Shown: in pieces, positions 1-5,215 of the stretch
Layout: each line of letters begins with the position of its first letter
Numbering within the stretch: position 1 is the first letter of the stretch
Assembly: GCA_937899395.1 (NCBI GenBank)
Contig: CALBPU010000026.1
Span: forward strand, 1 to 7,437
Reading direction: 5' to 3'
DNA length: 7,437 nt
Source: an uncultured Fretibacterium sp.
GTDB lineage: Bacteria; Synergistota; Synergistia; Synergistales; Aminobacteriaceae
Made by a program: the position numbers and the translations under genes
Notes under the pieces: generated by a model
Database searches by the model: none
What the model saw: the letters and a program-made list of their open reading frames with translations, nothing else
Told to the model about the DNA's origin: nothing

Positions 1-881
1 GTCAGGAATTTATCAGCTTCCATAGTTGAGCCGACTGACAACGCTAAGAATATCGTAACTATGTTCATTAACTCGTTCTGAGCAGTGTTACTGAGTCTGT
101 CAGTAACTCCGCATTCGCGCAATAAATTTCCGAACATTAATGTTCCGACAAGCGGCACGCACGCCGGAAGAATTAATCCCGAAACAACCGTGCAGATAAT
201 CGGGAACAAAATTTTCTCGCGCTTGCTGACCTGACGAAGCTGTCCCATTACAATGCCCCTGTCCTTTTTCGAAGTCATTAAATAAATAACAGGCGGCTGA
301 ATCATAGGAACTAATGACATATAGCTATATGCGGCAACGGCGATTGCTCCCAAAATCTGAGTCTGTCCAAGCATTACGGTCAAATAAATGCTCGTAGGAC
401 CGTCAGCTCCGCCGATGATTGCAATACTTGCGGCTTCTTTAATATTGAACGAAACAAGTCCGTTAGTCAAAGTTCCGAGCCAGTTAGCTCCGATGAACGC
501 AACAAAAACTCCGAACTGTGCCGCCGCGCCTAATAAAAACGTAATCGGGTTGGCGATTAAAGGCGCGAAATCTGTCATTGCTCCGATACCTAAGAAAATT
601 AATATCGGATAAATTTCAAACTCTGCTCCGTAATATAACGAACGCAAAAATCCTATCGTATTTGTTTCAGGGTTGAAGCCCTCTGTTATTCCTGATAACG
701 GAAGGTTGACCAACAAGCACCCGAAAGCTATCGGAACAAGCAATAAAGGTTCAAAGCCTTTTCCGATTGCGAGGTACAACAGAACGAATGCTACGATAAT
801 CATTATTATGTTGTACTGTGTGAGACCGCAAAAACCCGATCTTAATATCAGGTCTTTCAAAGCCGCTAAATACATTTCCAT
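1..881 (-). CDS. Na+-translocating decarboxylase beta subunit (OadB/GcdB/MmdB family), 3'-truncated by window edge
   Basis: Integral membrane subunit of the biotin-dependent sodium pumps (oxaloacetate, glutaconyl-CoA or methylmalonyl-CoA decarboxylase). In this family it decarboxylates carboxybiotin and exports Na+. The frame is open from ATG at 881 to the window edge: 293 codons, no stop, against a usual 370-430 residues. Visible family hallmarks are a hydrophobic N-terminal half, FLGIGAMTDF (96-105), LLGAAAQFG (116-124), and the ion-binding loop IIGGADGP (155-162), whose Asp160 should correspond to Na+-site Asp203 of Klebsiella OadB. AAYSYM (183-188) and QPP (195-197) follow, then RLSNTAQNEL (262-271). 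The later Asn/Ser ion-site region lies outside the window. ATG 881 was chosen because the protein begins normally there. AAAGGA (895-900) lies 13 nt upstream, a long spacing; ATG 875 is an alternative. The substrate-specific alpha and biotin-carrier subunits are not visible, so the exact enzyme cannot be named. Family confidence is very high. Confidence 0.95.
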   Translation of the reverse strand, partial: MEMYLAALKDLILRSGFCGLTQYNIIMIIVAFVLLYLAIGKGFEPLLLVPIAFGCLLVNLPLSGITEGFNPETNTIGFLRSLYYGAEFEIYPILIFLGIGAMTDFAPLIANPITFLLGAAAQFGVFVAFIGANWLGTLTNGLVSFNIKEAASIAIIGGADGPTSIYLTVMLGQTQILGAIAVAAYSYMSLVPMIQPPVIYLMTSKKDRGIVMGQLRQVSKREKILFPIICTVVSGLILPACVPLVGTLMFGNLLRECGVTDRLSNTAQNELMNIVTIFLALSVGSTMEADKFL

Positions 882-925
882 ATTTTTAATCAAATCCTTT
901 CAATGGAATTTAATAATTATGGTAA

Positions 926-954
926 TTTATATCACAGATTTTCACAGAGCGCAA
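926..954 (-). promoter_or_regulatory. Candidate sigma70-type promoter of the decarboxylase beta gene
   Basis: Reading leftward, a -35 box TTGCGC (954-949) and a -10 box TATAAA (931-926) are separated by exactly 17 bp. Transcription would start near 919, about 38 nt before ATG 881. The spacer contains the repeated boxes listed separately. Based on consensus match only. Confidence 0.6.
932..948. repeat. Tandem TCACAGA boxes, likely operator
   Basis: Two identical 7-mers TCACAGA lie at 932-938 and 942-948, with a 10-bp period (one helical turn). They fill the spacer between the -35 and -10 boxes of the leftward promoter. A protein bound to same-face direct repeats there would be expected to repress or remodel that promoter. 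The half-site TGTGA resembles CRP/FNR half-sites, but the copies are direct, not inverted, so no regulator is named. Confidence 0.5.
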
Positions 955-974
955 AAAAATTAAGTATATTTGAA

Positions 975-1003
975 TTGTGAACTCTTAAATTTTGTTATAA
1001 AAT
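975..1003 (+). promoter_or_regulatory. Candidate sigma70-type promoter of the HIT gene
   Basis: TTGTGA (975-980) and TAAAAT (998-1003) are spaced by 17 bp. Transcription would start near 1010, giving a short leader that contains the AGGAGG at 1021. It is divergent from the decarboxylase promoter, with the two -35 boxes about 20 bp apart. Consensus match only. Confidence 0.6.
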
Positions 1004-1020
1004 ACGAAGCAACTATTTTA

Positions 1021-1026
1021 AGGAGG
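1021..1026 (+). promoter_or_regulatory. Ribosome binding site AGGAGG that decides a TTG start
   Basis: Perfect AGGAGG, 12 nt before TTG 1039. An upstream in-frame ATG at 970 lies before the predicted transcription start and has no Shine-Dalgarno, so TTG 1039 is preferred. The protein then begins S-D-C-I-F-C-K-I, the normal start for this family. Confidence 0.8.
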
Positions 1027-1038
1027 CGAAAAAAAATT

Positions 1039-1377
1039 TTGAGCGATTGTATTTTTTGCAAGATTGCAAACGGCGATATACCGACAGAATTTTTGTACAG
1101 TGATGAAAACGTCGTTGCCTTTCGTGATCTGAATCCGCAGGCACCTGTACATGTTTTGGTTATCCCGAAAAAACATTACGCCTCTGCATCAGCGGTTGAA
1201 GATGATTCAGTGTGGAGTAACTTAATGAGCAGTGCCGTTAAAATTGCCAAACAGCTTGAACTTGATAAAAACGGCTACAGAATGGTAATCAATACAGGAG
1301 AACAGGGCGGACAGTCAGTCCCGCATTTGCATCTGCATTTACTCGCAGGACGTAATCTCGGCTGGCCTCCGGGCTAA
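1039..1377 (+). CDS. HIT-family (histidine triad) nucleotide-binding protein
   Basis: Small cytosolic protein of the Hint branch of the HIT superfamily. Members hydrolyse purine nucleoside phosphoramidates and related AMP adducts; the physiological substrate in bacteria is usually unknown. The product is 112 residues, the normal family length. The N-terminus has C4-x2-C7 (CIFC), the zinc-ligand pair of many bacterial Hint proteins. NTGEQGGQSVPHLHLHLLAG holds the triad H96-x-H98-x-H100, and the protein ends in the common W-P-P-G tail, so it looks complete. Start is TTG 1039 with AGGAGG 12 nt upstream; taking ATG 970 would add a lysine/arginine-rich extension atypical of the family. It lies upstream of rpsU and yqeY, a neighbourhood seen in several anaerobic lineages. 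Here, however, 472 bases and a new promoter separate it from rpsU. Confidence 0.95.
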   Translation: MSDCIFCKIANGDIPTEFLYSDENVVAFRDLNPQAPVHVLVIPKKHYASASAVEDDSVWSNLMSSAVKIAKQLELDKNGYRMVINTGEQGGQSVPHLHLHLLAGRNLGWPPG

Positions 1378-1516
1378 CCGATTTGGCCGTAACGAATCCG
1401 AAGGGAGGTAGTCGTATCGTAGGTAAATATGTAACAATAACTGCCATTAATGCACAAAGTCCTAATAGCCAAATTCAACAAAATTTAACAGAAAGGAGGA
1501 CGCTGCAGGAAACATA
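1378..1516 (+). other. Gene-poor stretch after the HIT gene: two orphan ribosome-binding-like sites and a doubtful 45-codon frame
   Basis: No recognised gene. A frame is open from TTG 1383 to TGA 1518-1520 (45 codons, beginning A-V-T-N-P-K-G-G after the start), but it has no Shine-Dalgarno and matches no family I know. Two strong Shine-Dalgarno-like strings, GGGAGGT (1403-1409) and AAAGGAGG (1492-1499), have no well-placed start codon. After the first, the nearest ATG is at 1429 and is followed at once by TAA. After the second, CTG 1503 is too close and TTG 1517 too far. A weak 6-bp hairpin can form (GATTTG 1380-1385 with CGAATC 1393-1398). No terminator closes the HIT transcript here, so read-through toward rpsU is possible. 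Confidence 0.4.
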
Positions 1517-1546
1517 TTGAAATTACATTTTCCTAAAGAGTATAAT
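1517..1546 (+). promoter_or_regulatory. Strong sigma70-type promoter ahead of the structured leader of rpsU
   Basis: TTGAAA (1517-1522) and a perfect TATAAT (1541-1546) with an 18-bp spacer. Transcription would start near 1553, about 297 nt before the rpsU ATG. This is the best consensus promoter in the window, and it sits just upstream of the hairpin-rich segment. It therefore either drives a separate RNA or gives rpsU a long structured leader. Confidence 0.75.
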
Positions 1547-1616
1547 TAAAAATGCTGTGTGTTTTACAACCTATAAAAAGGTATCACATTACAATGTTAT
1601 TTTAATATAAAATCTC

Positions 1617-1795
1617 AAGCACCAACTTCAGGAGGTCAGGAACTGCTGAGAACGGTGGGAGTCACAGCATAATAAAGAGCTTAGCTTTCCTGAAAGCCTA
1701 AACTCTAAGGGGATTCGATGCCCCCGTAATGATTGTGGAGAGCTATACAAACGATACACTGAGCAATCAGAGTGTCGGGTTCTGTGAAACAGTAA
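1617..1795 (+). ncRNA. Candidate structured RNA (rpsU leader or IS605-type omega-RNA-like remnant)
   Basis: A chain of hairpins is visible. P1 is TGCTG 1644-1648 with CAGCA 1665-1669. P2 is AGAG/CTCT, TTAG/CTAA and CTTT/AAAG stacked over 1676-1706 around loop CCTG. P3 is GGGG 1709-1712 with CCCC 1721-1724. P4 has arms CGATACACTGA (1752-1762) and TCAGAGTGTCG (1767-1777), one A-A mismatch, one G-U pair and a GNRA loop GCAA. P5 is CTGT 1782-1785 with ACAG 1789-1792. An alternative 6-bp pairing, TGATTG 1730-1735 with CAATCA 1764-1769, competes with P4. The sequence matches no riboswitch class, 6S, SRP, tmRNA or RNase P RNA that I can recognise. The first part can be read as protein ending E-L-L-R-T-V-G-V-T-A then TAA (1640-1672). 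That resembles TnpB C-terminal ends, which overlap omega RNA in IS200/IS605 elements. The boundaries are approximate. That it is a structured RNA is an inference from pairing alone. Confidence 0.45.
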
Positions 1796-1849
1796 GAAAA
1801 ATGTAATAAATGTTAGGTATTTTTATGTTTTTTGCATCGGGATTTTATA

Positions 1850-2047
1850 ATGACTACAGTAACCCGTAAAGATGGAGAGTCTCTCGAGGAAACCCTCAAG
1901 CGATTCAAACGTGAAGTAGCGAGAGTAGGAACTCTGCGTGAAGCTCGCAGACGTGAACATTACGAGAAGCCTAGCGACGCAAAAAAAATTAAGCGTGCAG
2001 AAGCTGCCCGTAAACGTAAGAGTATGCGTCATAGGAATCCAAGCTAA
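1850..2047 (+). CDS. rpsU: 30S ribosomal protein S21 (bS21)
   Basis: Small basic protein of the 30S platform near the 3' end of 16S rRNA, involved in initiation on natural mRNAs. The 65-residue product carries the S21 signature: an ESLEETLKRFKREV helix (10-23), GTLREARRREHYEKPS (27-42) and a lysine/arginine-rich tail ending around EAARKRK. Length and sequence are typical. ATG 1850 gives the standard M-T-T-V-T-R-K start; an in-frame TTG at 1832 would add six residues. The start has no convincing Shine-Dalgarno: the preceding bases are CGGGATTTTATA. This is unlike the HIT, yqeY, reductase and membrane-protein genes here. A Rho-independent terminator follows after 26 bases. Upstream are the HIT gene and a long structured leader, downstream yqeY, the conserved partner. 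Confidence 0.97.
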   Translation: MTTVTRKDGESLEETLKRFKREVARVGTLREARRREHYEKPSDAKKIKRAEAARKRKSMRHRNPS

Positions 2048-2073
2048 GACGTTATTTTAATTTTGAAATTATG

Positions 2074-2101
2074 CGGGGGCTTTTCGAGGCTCCCGTTTTT
2101 T
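2074..2101 (+). terminator. Rho-independent terminator after rpsU
   Basis: Stem CGGGGGC (2074-2080) with GCTCCCG (2089-2095), one G-U pair, an 8-nt loop and six T residues (2096-2101). It lies in the 85 bases between rpsU and yqeY, so yqeY depends on read-through or on a promoter not evident here. It probably gives rpsU excess over yqeY. Confidence 0.85.
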
Positions 2102-2117
2102 CATGTTTTTCATGACG

Positions 2118-2124
2118 AAAGGAG
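2118..2124 (+). promoter_or_regulatory. Ribosome binding site AAAGGAG that decides the yqeY start
   Basis: AAAGGAG lies 8 nt before ATG 2133. Upstream in-frame ATGs at 2103 and 2112 overlap or abut the terminator tract and lack a binding site, so 2133 is taken as the start. Confidence 0.85.
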
Positions 2125-2132
2125 AAAATTTT

Positions 2133-2585
2133 ATGTCGTTAGTAAATGATATTGCTAAAGATTTAATGAACGCAATGAAGGAAAAATCAGAACCGAAACT
2201 TTCAACCTTGAGAATGTTAAAGGCTGAATTACAAAAATTACAGGCCGATAAAGGTAAGAATGCCGAAATTTCAGATGATGATGTTTATACGGTCATTAAG
2301 AGGCTCATAAAACAACGCAAAGATGCCGCAGAACAATATACAGCAGGCGGTGCAAATGACAGAGCCGAATCAGAACTCGCCGAAATAAAAATCCTTGAGC
2401 CTTATTTACCCAAACAATTAAGCGATGAAGAACTTGACGCTATGATTTCGGAAGCAGCTTCAGAAATTAACGCAGCCTCGCCTAAAGACATGGGCAAATT
2501 GATGAAAGCCGTTATGCAAAAAGCAAAAGGTCTTGCGGACGGTTCAAGAGTTAAAGAGAAGGTTAATAAATTTCTCAACAAATAA
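2133..2585 (+). CDS. yqeY: GatB/YqeY domain protein
   Basis: Stand-alone YqeY protein of 150 residues, the usual length for the family. The domain is shared with the C-terminal tail of GatB in the tRNA-dependent amidotransferase, where it helps recognise tRNA. The role of free YqeY is not established. Family marks are LSTLRMLKAEL (23-33), RLIKQRKDAAEQY (57-69), the central ELAEIKILEPYLPKQLS (81-97) and MGKLMKAVMQKAKG (120-133) before ADGSRVKEKV. It is soluble, mostly helical and highly charged. ATG 2133 was chosen for its Shine-Dalgarno. It lies next to rpsU as in many bacteria but is separated from it by a terminator, so the pair is only partly coupled. Family assignment is secure; function is not. 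Confidence 0.95.
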   Translation: MSLVNDIAKDLMNAMKEKSEPKLSTLRMLKAELQKLQADKGKNAEISDDDVYTVIKRLIKQRKDAAEQYTAGGANDRAESELAEIKILEPYLPKQLSDEELDAMISEAASEINAASPKDMGKLMKAVMQKAKGLADGSRVKEKVNKFLNK

Positions 2586-2621
2586 TTTTTAAGTCGAACT
2601 TGCCTTAAGTGGTAGGTTTAC

Positions 2622-2660
2622 GGAGCCGGAGTGTTTTGGGATAGCTCCGGCTTCTTCTAT
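2622..2660 (+). terminator. Terminator-like hairpin after yqeY
   Basis: GGAGCCGGAG (2622-2631) pairs with CTCCGGCTTC (2645-2654) as a 10-bp stem with one G-U pair and a 13-nt loop. The tail TTCTTCTATT is only moderately T-rich, so termination may be incomplete. It lies 36 bases after the yqeY stop. Confidence 0.65.
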
Positions 2661-2722
2661 TGAAAAGTGGTAGAAAAGATATTGTTTTATTAATTCAATC
2701 ATTAACAATATATATTACTGAA

Positions 2723-2752
2723 TTGCGAATTGCATTGAGCCGGAATTATAAA
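2723..2752 (+). promoter_or_regulatory. Candidate promoter of the aldo/keto reductase operon
   Basis: TTGCGA (2723-2728) and TATAAA (2747-2752) with an 18-bp spacer. Transcription would start near 2759, giving a leader of about 117 nt before TTG 2876. The Fur-like box would then lie about 65 bp downstream of the start. A -10-like TATGAT at 2822-2827 overlaps that box and could be the real promoter, but no good -35 goes with it. Confidence 0.45.
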
Positions 2753-2823
2753 CCGCAAAAATAAATCTGTCAAATTTTTTTTCAAAATTCCCTAAAATAT
2801 CTCTAACATTTTTTTCGACTTTA

Positions 2824-2838
2824 TGATAAAGATTATCA
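2824..2838. promoter_or_regulatory. Fur-type operator, near-consensus inverted repeat
   Basis: TGATAA-AGA-TTATCA is a perfect 6-3-6 inverted repeat. It matches 13 of the 14 defined positions of the 7-1-7 Fur box TGATAATnATTATCA described for Bacillus. It lies 38 nt before the TTG start of the reductase and overlaps a -10-like TATGAT. This suggests iron-dependent repression of the reductase and membrane-protein operon. PerR and Zur boxes share this architecture, but the TGA/TCA ends favour Fur. Confidence 0.6.
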
Positions 2839-2862
2839 ATCTGAAATTCTTAATTTATAAAT

Positions 2863-2868
2863 GGAGGG
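2863..2868 (+). promoter_or_regulatory. Ribosome binding site GGAGGG that decides a TTG start
   Basis: GGAGGG lies 7 nt before TTG 2876. The ATG at 2861 partly overlaps it and has no site of its own upstream, so TTG 2876 is the better start. Confidence 0.8.
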
Positions 2869-2875
2869 AAATTTT

Positions 2876-3691
2876 TTGAAGAACTTCCGACTTAATAATA
2901 ATCTTGAAATTCCTGAGTTAGGTTTTGGGACTTATAAAGCTGACTTGGAAGCGATAAAACTTGCGTTGGAAAACGGCGTAAAATATTTTGACACGGCATC
3001 ATTTTATAATACCGAAAAATTTATTTGCGAGGCTTTGAAGCTCACTGGCAAAAAACGAGAGGAAATTTTCATTGCTTCAAAAATCTGGAAAAACGAAATG
3101 GGTTATGAAAATGCTCTTGCGGCCTTCAACAGGACACTTGAAAATCTCGGAACAGATTATCTTGATGTCTATATGATTCACTGGCCTGATAAAGACATGA
3201 ATATAAATCTCGAAACATGGCAGGCAATGGAAGAATTATATTTTCAGGGAAAAATTAAAGCGTTGGGACTTAGTAATTTTTTGCCTTACCACGCTGAAGA
3301 AATCATAAAAAATTGCAAAGTATTTCCGTCAGTCGCACAACTTGAATTTCACCCGGGACATACTCAGACATTTGCGTTAAATTATTTCAGGGAGAAAAAA
3401 ATTTTGCTTCAGGCTTGGAGCCCTTTAGCAAGAGGAAGAATTTTTGATGACGTTTTAATTTCCTCGCTTTCCGAAAAATATAACGTAAGCAAGGCTCAAA
3501 TATGTTTAAGATTTTGTCTTTATGAAGGTGTAATGCCTTTACCGAGATCTTCGTTAAAAATTGAAAGGCTTCAGGAATATTTTGACAGCTTGGAATTTGA
3601 GATTTCTCCTGAAGATATTTCAAGGATTGAAAACATGCCTCCTTTAGGTTGGGGAGGAGAGCACCCTGACCGAGAACGGGTAAAAAATTGA
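2876..3691 (+). CDS. Aldo/keto reductase (AKR superfamily, 2,5-diketogluconate-reductase-like)
   Basis: Cytosolic NAD(P)H-dependent carbonyl reductase with an (alpha/beta)8 barrel, 271 residues, full length for prokaryotic AKRs. The catalytic tetrad is complete, numbering from the TTG start: Asp39 and Tyr44 in YFDTASFYNTE, Lys69 in IASKIW and His102 in YMIHWPD. GLSNF matches the conserved strand after helix 4. LPRSSLKIERLQE near residues 220-235 is the cofactor phosphate-binding segment, with Ser/Arg favouring NADPH. The N-terminal LEIPELGFGTYK is the usual beta-hairpin and first strand. The substrate cannot be inferred. TTG 2876 was chosen because GGAGGG precedes it. A Fur-like operator lies just upstream and a NuoM-like gene follows after 24 bases, so the two probably form one iron-responsive operon. 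A role in detoxifying reactive aldehydes is possible but not shown. Confidence 0.95.
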   Translation: MKNFRLNNNLEIPELGFGTYKADLEAIKLALENGVKYFDTASFYNTEKFICEALKLTGKKREEIFIASKIWKNEMGYENALAAFNRTLENLGTDYLDVYMIHWPDKDMNINLETWQAMEELYFQGKIKALGLSNFLPYHAEEIIKNCKVFPSVAQLEFHPGHTQTFALNYFREKKILLQAWSPLARGRIFDDVLISSLSEKYNVSKAQICLRFCLYEGVMPLPRSSLKIERLQEYFDSLEFEISPEDISRIENMPPLGWGGEHPDRERVKN

Positions 3692-3715
3692 TTTTGAAAA
3701 GGAGATTTAATTTTT

Positions 3716-5188
3716 ATGAACGAGAAATTTTTATTGCTTCCGATTTTAATTCCGGCACTTTCAGCAATGTTAATACCGTCATTGAAATTCAATGATAAAA
3801 AATCACGAAATATTTTCATTGAATGTTCGGTTCTGTTAAACACGTTAATAATTTTGCTCCTTGTAATTTATCTTCCTGTAAACACTTTAACGCTGTTCAG
3901 ACTTTCGGAAGCTGCTGCTTTTTCTTTGAGGCTTGACGGTTTAGGAACAGTTTTTGCCGTATTAATAGGGGTATTATGGCCATTAACAACTTTATATGCC
4001 TTTGAATATATGAGCCATGAACACAGGGAGACATCATTTTTCGGTTGGTTTGTTTTAACTTACGGAGTAGTAACAGGAATAGCTTTATCTGCGGATTTAT
4101 TGACGCTGTATTTATTTTATGAAGTGATGACATTAACAACATTGCCGTTAGTAATGCACGAAATGGACGGAAGAGGACGTTATGCAGGGCGAAAATATTT
4201 GTCGTATTCAGTCGGAGGAGCAGCGTGTGCATTTATAGCTCTTACTTACGCAATGTCTAAAGGAGGCGGAGAAGCTTTTAGGTTTGGAGGAACTTTAGGA
4301 ATATTTCCGAATGAACCTGACAATATGTTATTAATGGCATGGTTTTTAGGATTTTTAGGTTTCGGAGTTAAGGCAGCGATATTTCCGTTTCATGGTTGGT
4401 TACCGAGTGCTTCGGTAGCTCCGACACCTGTTACGGCATTATTACATGCAGTAGCGGTTGTTAAAGCGGGAATTTTTGCTGTAATCCGTTTAACATGGTA
4501 TGTATACGAGCCAAAAGTTTTAGCAGGTACATGGGCACAATGGGCAGCATTTGCTTTAGCGTGTATAACGATAATATATGGTTCATCAATGGCACTGAGG
4601 ACACAACATTTGAAACGCCGTTTTGCATATTCAACGATAAGTCAGCTTTCATATATTTTAATGGGGGTTTTATTATTAACTCCTGAAGGATTAGTTGGAG
4701 CATTAACACACATGGGCGGCCATGCTGTGATGAAAATAAACTTATTTTTTTGCGCAGGAGCAATTTTATGCCAGACAGAACGAGAGTATTTGTTCGATAT
4801 GAGAGGAATAGGTCTCGGAATGCCTAAAACTTCATTTGCACTGTTAATTTCGGGATTAGCATTATGCGGATTACCGCCTTCAGCGGGCTTCATGGGTAAG
4901 TGGCAGCTTGGGACAGCTTGTGCAGCAAGTTATCCTCTTGGTCATGTTGGAATAGCTATGCTTGCGATTTCAGCAGTGCTTACGGTGTTATATATATTTT
5001 CGATATTCAGCATTTTCATAATGCCCGGTCAAAATTTTGATTTCAAGACTGCAAATAAAGGCGTAAAAGATCCGGGACTTGCGATGTTAATACCGTTGGG
5101 AATTTTAGCGGCAGGATCATTTCTTTACGGATTATACGCTGAACCTATGATTAAATTTTTCACGAAGATTGCAGAAGGGGTTATGTAG
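3716..5188 (+). CDS. Proton-conducting membrane subunit (NuoL/M/N - MrpD antiporter-like family), orphan
   Basis: Polytopic inner-membrane protein of 490 residues, predicted about 14 helices, from the antiporter-like family of complex I, Mrp antiporters and membrane-bound hydrogenases. The ion-path residues are present: Glu136 in LYLFYEVMTL, Lys219 in GFGVKAAIFPFHGWLP, Lys250 in ALLHAVAVVKAG, and Lys340 with His332 and His336 in THMGGHAVMKINLFF. The loop APTPVTALLHA and the motif LKRRFAYSTISQLSY are typical. Length fits NuoM or MrpD; the long C-terminal arm of NuoL is missing. ATG 3716 has AAAAGGAG 11 nt upstream and follows the reductase stop by 24 bases. No other nuo, mrp or hydrogenase subunit lies in the window, and a strong terminator follows, so it is not part of a classic complex I operon. 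It may work with a complex encoded elsewhere, or as a stand-alone transporter. Family is certain; partner and ion are unknown. Confidence 0.95.
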   Translation: MNEKFLLLPILIPALSAMLIPSLKFNDKKSRNIFIECSVLLNTLIILLLVIYLPVNTLTLFRLSEAAAFSLRLDGLGTVFAVLIGVLWPLTTLYAFEYMSHEHRETSFFGWFVLTYGVVTGIALSADLLTLYLFYEVMTLTTLPLVMHEMDGRGRYAGRKYLSYSVGGAACAFIALTYAMSKGGGEAFRFGGTLGIFPNEPDNMLLMAWFLGFLGFGVKAAIFPFHGWLPSASVAPTPVTALLHAVAVVKAGIFAVIRLTWYVYEPKVLAGTWAQWAAFALACITIIYGSSMALRTQHLKRRFAYSTISQLSYILMGVLLLTPEGLVGALTHMGGHAVMKINLFFCAGAILCQTEREYLFDMRGIGLGMPKTSFALLISGLALCGLPPSAGFMGKWQLGTACAASYPLGHVGIAMLAISAVLTVLYIFSIFSIFIMPGQNFDFKTANKGVKDPGLAMLIPLGILAAGSFLYGLYAEPMIKFFTKIAEGVM

Positions 5189-5215
5189 AATTAAAGAAAC
5201 AAATAAAGAAAATAT

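Noticed and set aside
388..963. Rightward open frames at 388-612 and 673-963
   Set aside because: They lie antisense to the decarboxylase beta gene, whose leftward translation is unmistakable over 293 residues; their own translations match nothing.
942..980. CRP/FNR site formed by TCACA (942-946) and TGTGA (976-980)
   Set aside because: The half-sites are in the wrong relative order and far too widely spaced for a CRP-type dimer site.
1649..1710. TPP-type riboswitch suggested by CTGAGA near 1646-1651
   Set aside because: The required second conserved block of the thiamine box is absent downstream, and the downstream gene has no thiamine link.
1709..1725. tRNA T-arm-like GGGGATTCGATGCCCCC
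   Set aside because: No acceptor, D or anticodon arms fit around it; it is simply one hairpin of the larger structured segment.
1730..1775. H-type pseudoknot from TGATTG/CAATCA plus ACACT/AGTGT
   Set aside because: Only one base separates the two downstream strands, too short to cross a 6-bp stem; the extended GNRA-capped hairpin at 1752-1777 is a better explanation.
1823..2032. Leftward frame opposite rpsU
   Set aside because: Shadow of the S21 gene; low-complexity translation without family resemblance.
2773..2789. AATTTT/AAAATT palindrome as a terminator or operator
   Set aside because: A/T-only pairing in an AT-rich spacer, expected by chance and without a supporting context.
3387..4893. 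Several leftward frames and one rightward frame (4495-4686) inside the reductase and membrane-protein genes
   Set aside because: All are in alternative frames of clearly recognised genes and lack ribosome binding sites.
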